Positions 13,771 to 14,291 of a stretch of 14,291 nucleotides of DNA are shown in pieces. Source of the DNA: Acidimicrobiia bacterium (GTDB lineage: Bacteria; Actinomycetota; Acidimicrobiia; Acidimicrobiales; AC-14); contig JAFASB010000542.1 of NCBI GenBank assembly GCA_019244985.1, positions 1-14,291 on the forward strand. The letters are read 5' to 3'. The notes under the pieces were generated by a model, which was not told where the DNA came from, did no database searches, and saw only the letters and a program-made list of their open reading frames with translations. Positions within the stretch are counted from its first letter, which is position 1. Each line of letters opens with the position of its first letter. A program made the translations under genes and the position numbers.

Positions 13771-14291
13771 GTACGCGCGTGCTGTACATCGCCGGCACCG
13801 GCCGCAGCGGCTCGACACTCCTCGCTCGCATCCTGCACGCGTCGGGTGGGGTGTTCGCTGGCGGCGAGCTCCGATACGTATGGCAGCGCGGGGTGCTCGA
13901 GGACCGCCTCTGCGGCTGCGGGGAACGGTTCAGCCGCTGTCCGTTCTGGACCGACGTCATCGACAGAGGCTTCGGCGGACCCGCGCACGTCGACGCCCAG
14001 AAGGTGGTCGCCGAGCAACGGGCACTGACACGACTGCGCCAGGTGCCGAAGATCCTGACCACCGGCGGCGGCGGCGTCTCCGGTGAGTACCTGCACACGC
14101 TTTCCAAGCTGTACAGCGCCATCGCCCAGGTGTCGGGCTGCGAGCTCATCGTCGACTCCTCCAAGCTGCCGTCGTATGGCTGCGTGCTCGGGCAGGTCCC
14201 GGGCCTCGACGTGCGCTTCGTCCACCTCGTCCGCGACCCCCGGGGCGCGGCGTACTCATGGACCCGAGCCAAGGCGCTGCCGGACGCCAAC
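13767..14291 (+). CDS. Sulfotransferase family protein (third of three), 3' end cut by window edge
   Basis: 175 residues are present and the reading frame is open to the edge. The start is the GTG at 13767, overlapping the flippase stop as GTGA. The 5'-phosphosulfate loop comes at once: VLYIAGTGRSGSTLLARIL (Arg13-Ser14-Gly15-Ser16-Thr17). GELRYVW and a cysteine-rich segment CGCGERFSRCPFW (Cys49, Cys51, Cys58) follow. The 3'-phosphate site is LVRDPRGAAYSW (Arg156, Ser164). This GTGRSGST/CPFW form is a different subfamily from the two other sulfotransferases here. The three cysteines might bind a metal or be structural; that is inference. The position after the flippase puts it in the same transcript, with a polysaccharide or lipid-linked sugar as likely acceptor. 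The C-terminal part is not seen. Confidence 0.86.
   Translation, partial: MSTRVLYIAGTGRSGSTLLARILHASGGVFAGGELRYVWQRGVLEDRLCGCGERFSRCPFWTDVIDRGFGGPAHVDAQKVVAEQRALTRLRQVPKILTTGGGGVSGEYLHTLSKLYSAIAQVSGCELIVDSSKLPSYGCVLGQVPGLDVRFVHLVRDPRGAAYSWTRAKALPDAN

Overview
The window is GC-rich, with strongly G/C-biased third codon positions, tight operons and GTG/TTG starts. It carries the amtB-glnK-glnD nitrogen operon order known from Actinomycetota. I infer an actinobacterium, possibly of the Acidimicrobiia type, but nothing here proves the rank. No rRNA, tRNA, CRISPR array, insertion sequence or phage gene was seen. There is no gene-free stretch longer than about 100 bases.

Left third (1-5544, all on the minus strand, read right to left): an ammonium transporter (amtB), a PII signal protein (glnK), the PII-modifying enzyme (glnD) and a small OmpR-type winged-helix regulator. 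The regulator's ATG overlaps the glnD stop codon (ATGA). After a 90-base gap with a perfect 16-bp palindrome comes a patatin-like phospholipase that runs off the left edge. Directly upstream of amtB lies a phased motif, GTAAC-N6-GAAAC-N6-GAAAC, matching the known GlnR box of Streptomyces and mycobacteria. It is followed by a TANNNT -10 placed exactly for leaderless transcription from the amtB ATG. Together with the coupled regulator, this suggests a self-contained, GlnR-like nitrogen-response unit.

Right two thirds (5623-14291, mostly plus strand): a cell-surface polysaccharide locus. In order it holds a lipoprotein with a clan-A glycoside-hydrolase-like barrel, a sulfotransferase, a minus-strand Wzz-like chain-length protein, an O-antigen-ligase/polymerase (Wzy-like) membrane protein, a second Wzz-like paralogue, a second sulfotransferase, a Wzx-like flippase, and a third sulfotransferase cut by the right edge. 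Several of these genes overlap or nearly abut. Three divergent PAPS-type sulfotransferases beside flippase, polymerase and chain-length genes point to a sulfated exopolysaccharide made by a Wzx/Wzy route. Glycosyltransferases, the initiating phosphoglycosyltransferase and PAPS-forming genes are not in the window and would have to lie outside it.

The two halves meet at a divergent junction (5544-5623), where the nitrogen-box motif sits between amtB and the hydrolase lipoprotein. The operator could therefore touch both systems.
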